Part shown: positions 53,106 through 61,533 of the stretch, piece after piece
How the letters are laid out: the number at the start of each line of letters is the position of its first letter
Numbering within the stretch: position 1 is the first letter of the stretch
Assembly (NCBI GenBank): GCA_910586515.1
Contig: CAJUGL010000009.1
Span: forward strand, 4,911-68,910
Direction: 5' to 3'
DNA from: an uncultured Acetatifactor sp.
GTDB lineage: Bacteria > Bacillota > Clostridia > Lachnospirales > Lachnospiraceae
Length of the DNA: 64,000 nucleotides
Notes under the pieces: model-generated
Database searches by the model: none
Told to the model about the DNA's origin: nothing
Seen by the model: the letters and a program-made list of their open reading frames with translations, nothing else
Translations under genes and position numbers: made by a program

Positions 53106-53750
53106 ATGGAACAGCAAAAATTGCAGTTGGATAATCACGATAGCAGGATAAAATATTATGAACTGTTGCTTGAGCGGGATCTGGATAATATCCCTTCTCT
53201 TCCCCTTCCTGATGGCTATCGATTTGTCTTTTATAAAGACGGCGACAGGGATGACTGGATTGCCGTCGAGAAGTCCGCAAAAGAATTTTCCTCTTATGAA
53301 CAGGGACTGGAAGCTTGGAACAGATTTTACGGAGGCCGGGAAAACACCCTTTTTAACCGTATGGTTTTCATTGAAAATGCAAACAGAGAAAAGGTTGCCA
53401 CTGCAACGGCGTATTATGATATCACCGGACGGGACAGTTCCGGTTCCGCCTGGCTGCACTGGGTAGCGGTTCGCAGGGATTATCAGGGAAGGGGACTGGC
53501 AAAGCCCCTGATTTCCCATGTACTGGGAATCATGCGGGAATTCGGCTATACCCATGCCAAAATCCCCACCCAAACCACCACCTGGGTAGCCTGTAAGGTT
53601 TACCTGGACTTCGGTTTCCTTCCCCTGCCCCAAAATGCCGTCAACAGCCGGGAGGGATGGCGGATTATGAAAGCCCTTACCAATCATCCTGCCCTGATCG
53701 GTTTTGACGCCGCTGCCGTTGACGAAATGGTAAAGGATGCAGCAGGCTGA
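53106..53750 (+). CDS. GNAT-family N-acetyltransferase
   Basis: 214 residues with ATG 53106 behind AAGGAGAACTTAC. Motif A is WLHWVAVRRDYQGRGLAKPL (RxxGRG pattern), followed by AKIPTQTTTWVACKVYLDFG and FLPLP. The N-terminal ~90 residues are more variable. The substrate is unknown. An AraC-type regulator gene follows about 160 bases downstream. Confidence 0.82.
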   Translation: MEQQKLQLDNHDSRIKYYELLLERDLDNIPSLPLPDGYRFVFYKDGDRDDWIAVEKSAKEFSSYEQGLEAWNRFYGGRENTLFNRMVFIENANREKVATATAYYDITGRDSSGSAWLHWVAVRRDYQGRGLAKPLISHVLGIMREFGYTHAKIPTQTTTWVACKVYLDFGFLPLPQNAVNSREGWRIMKALTNHPALIGFDAAAVDEMVKDAAG

Positions 53751-53907
53751 TTTCATCTCCAAAGTGACTGCGCACCAACTCTAACAGGAATTGAATTCCT
53801 GCCATTTCCGCTCCAATTTCCTCAAAATCGTTGCGCCCGGACACCTGGACTATGTTATACTGAATCTGCTTCGAAGCAATACATTTCAGGAGGTGACGGC
53901 TAAACCC

Positions 53908-54294
53908 ATGAATCACTATATTCTGATATGGTCAGTCTGTACCTTTGTGGAAAGTCATGTGCGGGAAGAGATTCCCCTGGAGGAGCTGGTTCGTCAGACC
54001 GGATTTTCCCTGGCCCATATCCGGGATGTATTCCGCAAATGCACCGGAAAGCCGCTGAACCGGTATGTGCAGGAGAGAAAAATCGCCAATGCCGCCCAGG
54101 AACTCCTGGATACGGACAGAACAATCCTTGATATCGCCGTTGCCTACGGCTTTTCCGGCAGGACCGTCTTCTCCCGGGCCTTTCGTCGGTATACCGGTTA
54201 TACACCCTCCCTATTTCGCGCAGAAGCCCCTCTGCTGCCCCGGGTGCGGCTCTGTGCCGGGGTATACGGCGCAGCCCTTCCGGACAGACAGTAA
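53908..54294 (+). CDS. Short AraC-family regulator
   Basis: 128 residues from ATG 53908; the frame stays open to 53791, but a promoter-like TATACT near 53855 and AGGAGG at 53887 favour the shorter form. It has just the AraC DNA-binding domain with both HTH units: IPLEELVRQTGFSLAHIRDV and TILDIAVAYGFSGRTVFSRA, plus FRRYTGYTPSLFR. Stand-alone forms of this size (MarA/SoxS-like) act as activators or repressors without a ligand domain. Probably controls its own neighbourhood, including the GNAT gene (inference). Confidence 0.8.
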   Translation: MNHYILIWSVCTFVESHVREEIPLEELVRQTGFSLAHIRDVFRKCTGKPLNRYVQERKIANAAQELLDTDRTILDIAVAYGFSGRTVFSRAFRRYTGYTPSLFRAEAPLLPRVRLCAGVYGAALPDRQ

Positions 54295-54298
54295 CCGT

Positions 54299-54757
54299 TC
54301 AGACAGAATACCGAGCTGTTACGACAGATAATGCAACCTCTGCGATGATACGAATATTTCGGTTTGTCTCATTCTCAAGCGTCAGCTGAAGCTCCTTTAT
54401 GTCCTTCCTCATCAATTCCACTGTTCCTTCAAACTTCTGCTCAAGTTCACATACATTCCACTTTAGTCCTGCCACGTCCCCCTTTATTTCTACTACTTCC
54501 CCCTTTAGCCCTGCCACGTCACCCTTTATTTCTACTACTTCCCCCTTTAGCCCTGCCACATCCTCCTTTACTCCTGCTACATCTCCCTTTATTTCTACTA
54601 CATCTCCCTTTAGTCCTGCTACATCCTCCTTTAGCCCTGCTACATCACTCTTTACCCCTGCTACATCCCCCTTCAGTTCCTTTACGTCCTTACTTATGGG
54701 TTCTACCGTTTTTCCCACAATTTCAGCTATCATTTGCAGATCTTTTTCTTCTAACAT
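54299..54757 (-). CDS. Heptad-repeat coiled-coil protein
   Basis: 152 residues from ATG 54757 (AAGGGG eight bases upstream). About ten near-perfect heptads of the type GDVAGLK/GDVVEIK (residues ~30-100) are followed by a normal-looking helical tail (ELEQKFEGTVELMRKDIKEL). A long coiled coil, probably a trimer, is expected. The repeats are conserved at DNA level in 21- and 42-base units, which suggests variable length. The function is unknown. Confidence 0.72.
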   Translation of the reverse strand: MLEEKDLQMIAEIVGKTVEPISKDVKELKGDVAGVKSDVAGLKEDVAGLKGDVVEIKGDVAGVKEDVAGLKGEVVEIKGDVAGLKGEVVEIKGDVAGLKWNVCELEQKFEGTVELMRKDIKELQLTLENETNRNIRIIAEVALSVVTARYSV

Positions 54758-55141
54758 ACCAACACCCCTTTTCATTAAACCATTTTTTACCAACATCCCC
54801 ATGCTTCTTCCACAGTCCATGGTTCTAACCGTCCTGGTGACCTCCAACATTCCGGGCTTTTCCTTCTTTATTGTCACAGGTTCCTTCCCGCCTCCCCATG
54901 AAACAGACATGTCTAAACAAAAAGAAACACTGTCTGCCTGAATTCATTCGAAATCCCCTGTCTTTATAATTTTAAGCTGAGTTTTAAATATAGATTTCTG
55001 ATAAAAAAACAGAATATCTGACCTGCGACAGTGGAATCCGAAAAACTGCCACCCTGATTAGAACTTATACTGTGAAATGAGTTTAACATACAATCTACTG
55101 ACATGCAAGACTTTTCTTTGCTCTATATATCATTTTTTTAA
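54758..55141. other. Intergenic stretch between the heptad-repeat gene and a gene fragment
   Basis: No convincing gene was found on either strand. The part past 54950 is clearly AT-rich relative to neighbouring coding DNA. Confidence 0.4.
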
Positions 55142-55306
55142 CACTTTATCATCAATCAGGCTCACCATATTTCTGTGTCTCTACTCTCTAAAGCTTATCA
55201 CCCTTTATTCGTGACAGCCCTGGAAGAACATGGGCAGAATATCTACTCTTACTATTACGGTCTTTCCTTTGAGGAAACACTGCAGCAGCATGGGACAAAG
55301 CCATAA
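55142..55306 (+). pseudogene. Possible gene fragment without a start
   Basis: Open frame with a protein-like composition (SLLSKAYHPLFVTALEEHGQ, NIYSYYYGLSFEETLQQHG) ending in TAA at 55304-55306. No ATG or ribosome binding site is present, so it may be the end of a decayed gene. The family is not recognised. Confidence 0.3.
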
Positions 55307-55360
55307 ATTATAATAATGCCTTTGAATTACCATAAAAAATCAATAAAATTAATATTCATA

Positions 55361-55389
55361 TTGACATCTAAAATAGATACTGTTAAAAT
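55361..55389 (+). promoter_or_regulatory. Near-consensus sigma-A promoter
   Basis: TTGACA (55361-55366), 17-base spacer, TAAAAT (55384-55389). It is the best housekeeping promoter match noticed on the plus strand, and a short ORF starts about 30 bases after it. Confidence 0.75.
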
Positions 55390-55419
55390 GACACCAAATA
55401 AAGGAAGGATAAGCCCGCC

Positions 55420-55518
55420 ATGAAATTTTCCATTACTTCAATTACCATGAACAGAATGAACCAGCAACAGCAGCTTATTGTCAATACTGACAACGGGCTT
55501 TTTAGGCTGTGTTCATAA
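55420..55518 (+). CDS. Short ORF (32 codons) behind the strong promoter
   Basis: ATG 55420 with AAGGAAGG about 12 bases upstream, ending TAA 55518. The product MKFSITSITMNRMNQQQQLI and VNTDNGLFRLCS is not recognised. It could be a leader peptide or the 5' remainder of a truncated gene. A terminator-like hairpin follows 30 bases later. Confidence 0.4.
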   Translation: MKFSITSITMNRMNQQQQLIVNTDNGLFRLCS

Positions 55519-55548
55519 CAAGTGCCTTATCCTGGTTAATCTGAACCG

Positions 55549-55587
55549 AACGGTCGAAAGCTCAAAACGAGTTTTCGGCCGTTTTTT
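55549..55587 (+). terminator. Terminator or attenuator hairpin upstream of the MetRS-like gene
   Basis: AACGGTCGAAAGCTC-aaaac-GAGTTTTCGGCCGTT forms a 15-bp stem (two G-T pairs) followed directly by TTTT. It lies between the promoter at 55361 and the MetRS-like gene, so it would stop most transcripts from that promoter unless antitermination occurs. Confidence 0.7.
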
Positions 55588-55637
55588 ATGCATACGGGCA
55601 CCCCGGGGAAATATGTCAGCCAAAGCTGACAGGTACC

Positions 55638-55689
55638 CGGCGCACGAGCCGCGCAAGTAACGGAGAGGGCGGTTCCTCTGCTCGATTTA
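55638..55689. repeat. Diverged copy of the repeat near 35448-35540
   Basis: CGGCGCACGAGCCGC, then GCAAGTAACGGAGAGG and CCTCTGCTCGATT, repeat in the same order the blocks found at 35448-35545. No coding potential. Confidence 0.5.
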
Positions 55690-55728
55690 CAGGTTCATTT
55701 GTTCAGGGATTCGGAAAGGAGATATACT

Positions 55729-55791
55729 ATGCCGGAACAGTCAGAGCTTCCCCAACTTGAGAGGGAAGCAGGTGATAACAAAAACAACTAA
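55729..55791 (+). CDS. 20-codon ORF just upstream of the MetRS-like gene
   Basis: ATG 55729 with AAAGGAGATATACT upstream (an excellent ribosome binding site), ending TAA at 55791, 18 bases before the MetRS-like start. The product is MPEQSELPQLEREAGDNKNN. It has no Met-rich run of the kind expected for classic methionine attenuation. A leader peptide that couples translation, or a remnant, is possible. Confidence 0.45.
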   Translation: MPEQSELPQLEREAGDNKNN

Positions 55792-55809
55792 CAGAAAGGA
55801 AAGACGAAT

Positions 55810-57804
55810 ATGATATGTAAACGATTAACTCCAAATGAACGCCCTATTTTTCCAAAACGGGCAGTGATTACGGCAGGTATGCCTTATGGAAATAAAAATC
55901 TGCATTTTGGCCATGTAGGCGGTATGTTTATCCATGCGGATATTTTTGCACGGTTTTTAAGAGACCGGATCGGAAAAGACAATGTAATCTTTCTTTCGGG
56001 AACGGATTGCTACGGTTCGCCCATCATGGAAAGCTACCGCAGGCTGCAGGAAGCCGGGTATGAAGGTACTTTGGAAGACTATGTGCGCGGCAACCATGAG
56101 GAGCAGAAGAAAACCCTGGAAAACTACGGCATCAGTCTGGATTTCTTTGGAGCATCGGCTCTGGGAGAAGCCGGTTCCATTCATAAACAGGTATCGGCGG
56201 AAGTGTTTCGCACTTTATACCAAAACGGATATATCCGAAAAATGACCATGCCTCAGTTTTATGATGAAGAAAAAAAGATGTTTTTAAACGGAAGACAGGT
56301 GACAGGGAAATGTCCCATACCGGGATGCACTTCGGAAAAGGCATATGCCGACGAGTGTTCGGCAGGGCATCAGTTTCTGCCCTCGGAACTGATCAATCCC
56401 GTCAGCTGCTTATCAAATCAGAAACCTGTTCTCAGAGACGTGGAGAACTGGTATTTCGATTTGGAATATTGTATATCTGCAGTAAAGGAATACAATGATT
56501 TCCTTCGGAAAAACACAAATACGCGCAAGTATCAACTGGAAACCGTAGAGGAATTTTTGAAAAAACCTTTCCTTTACGTACCCAGAAAGTATATCGGTGA
56601 CCTGGCGGAATTGGCCGCTAAGCTGCCTCCCCATGAATGTGTTGATGAGGAAAAGAAACCTTCTGTTGTGTTTGTATTCGAAAATCTGGATGACCGTGAC
56701 CGGGCGAAACAGGTATTGGACGCAGGCGGCATTCATTATACTTCCGGAAAGACACTGGTTCCTTTCCGGCTGTCCGGTAATGTGGAATGGGGTGTGCCGT
56801 TCCCGGAGTGTGAGGGATTAAAGGACCTTACCTTCTGGGTATGGCCGGAATCGCTGTGGGCGCCCATTTCCTTTACCTGTGCCTATTTGAAAAAGCAGGG
56901 AAAAGAAGCGGACCTGTCCCGGTGGTGGTATGATGAGGAAGCAAAAGTGTATCAGTTTATCGGAGAGGATAACATTTATTTCTATGCCATTGCTCAGACA
57001 GGCTTATTTACAGGATTGCAGGTTCCCAAAGGGGAAGTGCCGGATATGGAGACAGTGCACTTGTCCCATATCATAGCCAACAGGCATTTGCTGTATATGG
57101 ATACAAAAGCCAGCAGCAGTTCCGAATGTAAGCCTCCCATGGCAGACGAACTGCTGCAGTATTACACAAAGGACCAGCTGCGTATGCATTTTATGAGTCT
57201 GGGTCTGTCCTCCAAGAGCACAGGTTTTAAACCCCAGGTATTTATGAAAGAGGAAGAGAGAACCGGCGTAGATATGGTTCTGAAAGACGGTAATCTGATT
57301 ACCAATGTATTTAACCGGCTGATTCGAACCTGTTTCTATGGGATTCAGAATAATTGTGAGGGAAAAATTCCCATAGGCGAAGTAAACGAACAGATAAAAC
57401 TGATGACGGAGAAAGCCGTTCTGGATTATGAGCGTCATATGTATAACCATGAGTTTCACCGGATCTCCTATGTCCTGGATGACTTTATCCGGGGAGTAAA
57501 CAAGCACTGGGTAAACAATGTAAAGATTGCGGATGCCGCCAATGATACGGAATTCAGAAAACAGCTTGTGCTTGACTGTTTTTACGCCTGTAAGGTTATG
57601 GCAGTACTGGTTCATCCCATTGCGCCGGAAGGATGTGAAATGTTTCGGGAATATCTGAATTTGGGAGAGGAACTGTGGGATTGGAACACTATACTGGAAC
57701 CGGTTTCTTTTTATATTGCAGATGTGGAAAATCATAAATTGAAGTATCTGGAACCGAGAGTGGATTTCTTTAAAAAGCATGACTGCCAGCTGACAGAAGT
57801 GTAA
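55810..57804 (+). CDS. Divergent methionyl-tRNA synthetase-like protein
   Basis: 664 residues with ATG 55810 behind AAAGGAAAGACGAAT. Class I synthetase fold: HIGH-type motif NKNLHFGHVGG, MetRS-type zinc knuckle GKCPIPGCTSEKAYADECSAGH (CX4C...CX3H), and LSGTDCYGSPI and WVWPESLWAPISFTCAYL of the catalytic core. The KMSKS position reads YMDTKASSSSE, so the flexible catalytic loop is degraded. No C-terminal tRNA-binding domain. It is unlike the housekeeping metG in this window and closer in layout to the E. coli/archaeal type. It may be an alternative or resistant MetRS or a repurposed paralog. Confidence 0.8.
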   Translation: MICKRLTPNERPIFPKRAVITAGMPYGNKNLHFGHVGGMFIHADIFARFLRDRIGKDNVIFLSGTDCYGSPIMESYRRLQEAGYEGTLEDYVRGNHEEQKKTLENYGISLDFFGASALGEAGSIHKQVSAEVFRTLYQNGYIRKMTMPQFYDEEKKMFLNGRQVTGKCPIPGCTSEKAYADECSAGHQFLPSELINPVSCLSNQKPVLRDVENWYFDLEYCISAVKEYNDFLRKNTNTRKYQLETVEEFLKKPFLYVPRKYIGDLAELAAKLPPHECVDEEKKPSVVFVFENLDDRDRAKQVLDAGGIHYTSGKTLVPFRLSGNVEWGVPFPECEGLKDLTFWVWPESLWAPISFTCAYLKKQGKEADLSRWWYDEEAKVYQFIGEDNIYFYAIAQTGLFTGLQVPKGEVPDMETVHLSHIIANRHLLYMDTKASSSSECKPPMADELLQYYTKDQLRMHFMSLGLSSKSTGFKPQVFMKEEERTGVDMVLKDGNLITNVFNRLIRTCFYGIQNNCEGKIPIGEVNEQIKLMTEKAVLDYERHMYNHEFHRISYVLDDFIRGVNKHWVNNVKIADAANDTEFRKQLVLDCFYACKVMAVLVHPIAPEGCEMFREYLNLGEELWDWNTILEPVSFYIADVENHKLKYLEPRVDFFKKHDCQLTEV

Positions 57805-57809
57805 ATTGA

Positions 57810-57831
57810 GCAGGGGGAGAACACCCCCTGC
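57810..57831 (+). terminator. GC hairpin after the MetRS-like gene
   Basis: GCAGGGGG-agaaca-CCCCCTGC forms an 8-bp stem 6 bases past the stop. It lacks a T-tract, so termination is uncertain. Confidence 0.4.
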
Positions 57832-57905
57832 CGCGAAGTGAAAAAGTGCGCCCGGTGAATTTTGCGGGAAATCAGGGCCCCGTCCTCCTGGCTTCCCCGG
57901 CCCAT

Positions 57906-59564
57906 TTAGTTTTCGGCCCTATCGTGATTTACTCTGTCCAACAGTTCAAATTTCTTTCCTTTTACAAAACGGTCAACTTCAGCCAGATAACCGGAGACCC
58001 TGCGGAGTCTTCTGATATCAGAACTTCCGCAGCAGGGACAATCGCTCGCTATTCTGCCAACATATCCACATCGGTTGCAATTGTCCAGCGGAAAATTGAT
58101 TCCAATATAATTACAATCATTTTCATACGCATACTCAATAATTTCTCTCACCGCTTCGACATTACTATCCGGCATTTCCTCAAGTTCAACATAGGTAATA
58201 GAACCTCCATTGCATAGATGATGAAACATTCCTTCGAATTTAATTTTTTCCACAAAATCAGTTTCCACATCCACCGGAACATGAAATGAGTTCGAGTAAT
58301 ATCCTTTCTCGGCTACAGGCATATCTTTTCCTGCATGAACCGCGTCATATGCGGCAAAACTTCCCGAAACTCCCTCTGCCGCAGAGGCGAGAAGCGAAAA
58401 ATTCATCCCCGTTTCTTTAATGAAGAAATCCGTCATCTCTCTCATCACATGAACAATGTGAAAAGCCTCATCTAAATAAACTTCCATATCGGACAGATGA
58501 TTCCATTTCCTGGCATGAATTACCGACAATGCATCCCAGAGACCGATAAAGCCAATTGATAAAGTTCCATTTCGAAATGCAAGCTCCGCATCCTGATATT
58601 CGGAATCTTTATATATTCGACGTTTATATACTTCGGAAAAATCAGCCTTGTCCATCAGCGCTTTATAACGAAATATCAGAGATTCTTTTGCGTTACTCAT
58701 TGCGCCTCTGATTAAGGAAATGAAATGTTCCACATCATTTACGGAATCATACGCCATCTGTACGAGATTAAGAGTTACGCAGGCTATTTTGCCCCGTTTC
58801 AAGCCGCTCTTTTCGCCATATAAATTATCAACCACTCTGGTACGGCATCCCATGATGCCAATTTTTGTCGGATCTGCATTTCTGTTGCCGGAAGAATCAC
58901 AATTGAAATAGGTTGGCACCATCTTCCTGGAGGTTGCCTTCAATGCTTCCAGATAAATATCATGATTCGGCGACATTTCGTCTGCGTTTATTTCTTTATG
59001 CAGTTTAAATACAAGATTCGGAAAAACAAATGGATTTCCGCTTTCATCCCCCAGACCATGTGCTTTCAGAAGCGCCAATGCCACTTTCCGCCCAGCTTCT
59101 GTTGCAGTAATGCCAAAATTAAATGTGACATATGCTTTTTCGCAGCCTTTTCTGCTATATGTATTCAGATCAAAGAATAGTTCCCTCAGTTCTTCTGTCA
59201 GTTCTTCTACTGTCTCATCATTTACATATACAGACATGTCGGCATCAAAATTGAGGAAGCCTATACCGCCCGCCTGAATATTCGTCAATCCAATAATCTC
59301 CCGATTCAGTTTCCGAACCGCTCCCCTGAAGGTATATGGTTTATTGCCTAATAAATCCGAAACATTTATTCCAATACAATTATAACTTGTGTCATAAAAT
59401 TCCAGATCATGCATATGACACAGCCGCTGTTCATGCGCTTTTCTATGCGCTTCCAGAACAATCTCTCTTAAAATTCTGTTCTTTTCAGAAGCTTCTCCTG
59501 CTTTGACAATTCTTCCACATGCATTCATTCTTGAATTTGCCAGTTCTCTTGCTGTCCTCATCAT
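57906..59564 (-). CDS. nrdD: Anaerobic (class III) ribonucleoside-triphosphate reductase
   Basis: 552 residues from ATG 59564 with AAGAAGGGCGAT upstream; a TTG at 59627 would overlap nrdG. It has HMHDLEFYDTSYNCIGINVS, GIMGCRTRVVDNLYG with the likely thiyl-radical Cys, a zinc site CNRCGYVGRIASDCPCCG and the glycyl radical site RVSGYLAEVDRFVKG near the C-terminus. It reduces ribonucleoside triphosphates for DNA synthesis without oxygen. The N-terminal ATP-cone found in long NrdD forms is absent, so allosteric control should differ. Activated by NrdG, encoded directly upstream. Confidence 0.93.
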   Translation of the reverse strand: MMRTARELANSRMNACGRIVKAGEASEKNRILREIVLEAHRKAHEQRLCHMHDLEFYDTSYNCIGINVSDLLGNKPYTFRGAVRKLNREIIGLTNIQAGGIGFLNFDADMSVYVNDETVEELTEELRELFFDLNTYSRKGCEKAYVTFNFGITATEAGRKVALALLKAHGLGDESGNPFVFPNLVFKLHKEINADEMSPNHDIYLEALKATSRKMVPTYFNCDSSGNRNADPTKIGIMGCRTRVVDNLYGEKSGLKRGKIACVTLNLVQMAYDSVNDVEHFISLIRGAMSNAKESLIFRYKALMDKADFSEVYKRRIYKDSEYQDAELAFRNGTLSIGFIGLWDALSVIHARKWNHLSDMEVYLDEAFHIVHVMREMTDFFIKETGMNFSLLASAAEGVSGSFAAYDAVHAGKDMPVAEKGYYSNSFHVPVDVETDFVEKIKFEGMFHHLCNGGSITYVELEEMPDSNVEAVREIIEYAYENDCNYIGINFPLDNCNRCGYVGRIASDCPCCGSSDIRRLRRVSGYLAEVDRFVKGKKFELLDRVNHDRAEN

Positions 59565-59619
59565 ATCGCCCTTCTTATCTTTATTGATTTTCCTACCATT
59601 CCTTTTCGGAATGACATAA

Positions 59620-60110
59620 TCACCCAATCTGCAGTTTTAACTCTACCCATTCTCCAGAAGTCTCCCGCTTAAACATACGCTGGTTACTTGATCCCACATA
59701 ATGTATATTCTCCGATTTCAGATCCGCTGCAAAACTTCCGCATTTAACATAGTTGACCATTTGAAACACTTCATCCGGTACTTCTTCCTTATTCCATCCG
59801 GTATAAATACAGATATCGAAATTGATCTCTGCAAGCATTGCAATAAGCTCCTTCAACTCCTGCCACTGTTCCAGCGGTTCTCCGCCCGAAATAGTCAGCC
59901 GCTTATTGTGGCATTGCTGAATGATGCGGCCTGCAATCTCAGCCACATCCCATAATTCCCCATTCCCCTTCTTTTGGGCAATTTTATTGTGGCATCCTGC
60001 GCAATTCATACTGCATCCCTGTAAAAATAAAACGCTTCTCATTCCCGGCCCGTCATCACAGCTGGTTTTTTTCCATCCGGCAATTTCTAATTTTTTTCCA
60101 TAAAGATCAT
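59620..60110 (-). CDS. nrdG: Anaerobic ribonucleotide reductase-activating protein, start unresolved
   Basis: Radical SAM activase for NrdD. The conserved body begins LEIAGWKKTSCDDGPGMRSV and has the cluster motif LQGCSMNCAGCHNK (CX3CX2C), followed by LTISGGEPLEQ and CIYTGW. No ATG, GTG or TTG lies in frame between this region and a GTG at 60240, deep inside the upstream gene. However, an ATG at 60108-60110 overlaps the upstream stop (ATGA), and another ATG at 60099-60101 sits 10 bases after AAGGGAG; both are one base out of frame and separated from the body by seven A (60091-60097). One extra A, or -1 slippage at A_AAA_AAT, would join them (MEKKLEIAGW). Coordinates use the ATGA start. Confidence 0.85.
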
Positions 60111-61210
60111 TCTCCCTTATCCACCTTATATTTTTTTGTATAAAAATGCGCGCCCCTATTTTTCCAGCGTTCCGTATACAGCGCCTGTTCCCTGAAGAAA
60201 ACTTCCTGAATAGATAATCTTTTCCCAAAACTCTCTTCACTTAGCTCTTTATAATTATACATGGTATTCAATGTATGTATCATATCAACCACCACTGCCT
60301 TTGACTCCGAATCCATATAATTCCACGCATACGCCAAATCATGTCCCAACTGTACATGCCGGTATATCAACCCATCTCTTCGATAGAACAGCGAGGAACC
60401 GTCTCTGTTTGATGTGGGATCACAGGACTCTCCCAGAAGAAAATCCGGAGTACAGAGCAATTCTCCTGCAATCTCACTAATATGCTCGTAATTTATTTTT
60501 TTATTCATTCCGGACTCAATTCGATATATACAATCTTCTCCCAAACCGCTCCTGATGCCCAATTCTTTTCTGGTCAATCCATATAAATCTCTTAACTGTT
60601 TTATCGCCCTGCCGGCAGCAGCTATTTGATCAACAGCTTTAACTTCCTCACCCTTTACGTTATTTTCCTGCCTGCCTTCCTTTTCCTGTGAAAACTTCTG
60701 AAAAATCTGATTCAGTATATATTTTTCATAAGCTTTATTGACAGACTCCTTTGTTAAGGATTTTGTTTTTACCGGCTCAGCCGCCTCATGATAATACCCA
60801 GTGGCCAGCTTATGCGCCTCGATATAGAAATGTATCGTATTCACAATACATTCCTCGTACTGCAAATCATAACCTTTCAAAAATCCACAGCGATTTTCAG
60901 AGGTAAACTCTTCCGCCTCTTTTTCGAAAAAGGAAGGAATGAACTCAGCACACTCCTCGATGATATTTAGTTCCTCCGGAATGGAATCCGTACCTAACAG
61001 CTGACTGGGCGATAGGTGTAAATAGCCTGCCAGTTTATTCAGGTTTTGTGCATTGAGTTTTTTGATTTTACCATCCCTTATATTTCTAATGACAGAAAAG
61101 GACAAACCTGTTTTCTTTGCCAATTCATTTATGCTGATTTTGCGATCAGCCATTATCTTTTTAACATTTCTGCTCAGATTACTGATCAAATTGCTTTCGT
61201 CGCTAATCAT
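60107..61210 (-). CDS. XRE-type regulator with two HTH domains, first gene of the nrd operon
   Basis: 367 residues with ATG 61210 behind AGAAGGAAT. HTH 1 is near the N-terminus (NELAKKTGLSFSVIRNIRDG), HTH 2 around residues 210-265 (LTRKELGIRSGLGEDCIYRI). The central ~130 residues are helical with no recognised fold. Its stop overlaps the ATGA at 60108-60110, so it is cotranscribed with nrdG and nrdD. A role in controlling anaerobic dNTP synthesis is likely, but the signal is unknown. Confidence 0.8.
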   Translation of the reverse strand: MISDESNLISNLSRNVKKIMADRKISINELAKKTGLSFSVIRNIRDGKIKKLNAQNLNKLAGYLHLSPSQLLGTDSIPEELNIIEECAEFIPSFFEKEAEEFTSENRCGFLKGYDLQYEECIVNTIHFYIEAHKLATGYYHEAAEPVKTKSLTKESVNKAYEKYILNQIFQKFSQEKEGRQENNVKGEEVKAVDQIAAAGRAIKQLRDLYGLTRKELGIRSGLGEDCIYRIESGMNKKINYEHISEIAGELLCTPDFLLGESCDPTSNRDGSSLFYRRDGLIYRHVQLGHDLAYAWNYMDSESKAVVVDMIHTLNTMYNYKELSEESFGKRLSIQEVFFREQALYTERWKNRGAHFYTKKYKVDKGE

Positions 61211-61464
61211 ATTCCTTCTCCTCTCTTTCGGTTCTGATCATTCATCCCCCTGACTGTTTCGATTATAATTTCCCCGAAGAAAATAGTCAAATACCCCTGC
61301 TTAGTTTCGCGTCTGTTTTTCCTGATCATTCACTTCCCTACATCAGCCACAATCCCTTTATTTATCTTGATTATCCTCATATATTCATTTGCCCTTTATT
61401 AAAATAAAAATATTTCAAGCACCCCCATGCTTAATTTACCGCGTGTATTTCTCAGGCCTGCCAC
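61211..61464. other. Intergenic stretch between the nrd operon and the exporter gene
   Basis: AT-rich. It holds the nrd operon promoter, two TGATCATTCA boxes (about 61235 and 61323) and, near 61418-61434, a small hairpin AAGCA/TGCTT. No gene is supported. Confidence 0.5.
61262..61290 (-). promoter_or_regulatory. Promoter of the regulator-nrdG-nrdD operon
   Basis: Minus strand TTGACT (61285-61290), 17-base spacer, TATAAT (61262-61267). It is about 50 bases upstream of the ATG at 61210, and transcription should start near 61255. Confidence 0.75.
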
Positions 61465-61496
61465 CAAAAAATACAGCCACCTGTTGATCAGGCGGC
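61465..61496 (-). terminator. Terminator after the ABC exporter gene
   Basis: Minus strand GCCGCCTG-atcaa-CAGGTGGC (8 bp with a G-T pair) is followed by TGTATTTTTT. It lies about 40 bases past the exporter stop. Confidence 0.65.
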
Positions 61497-61533
61497 CTAA
61501 GTTATTCCCTATATTTTGTTCTTAATACTTCCT

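Noticed and set aside
52186..54294. Defence island covering the ITPase, VWA-MoxR, GNAT and AraC genes
   Set aside because: No nuclease, methylase, reverse transcriptase or known defence domain was seen, so calling it an island would go beyond the evidence.
55396..55810. T-box riboswitch upstream of the MetRS-like gene
   Set aside because: No AGGGTGGNACCGCG-type antiterminator or specifier stem was found; GAGGGCGGTTCC is only a weak resemblance.
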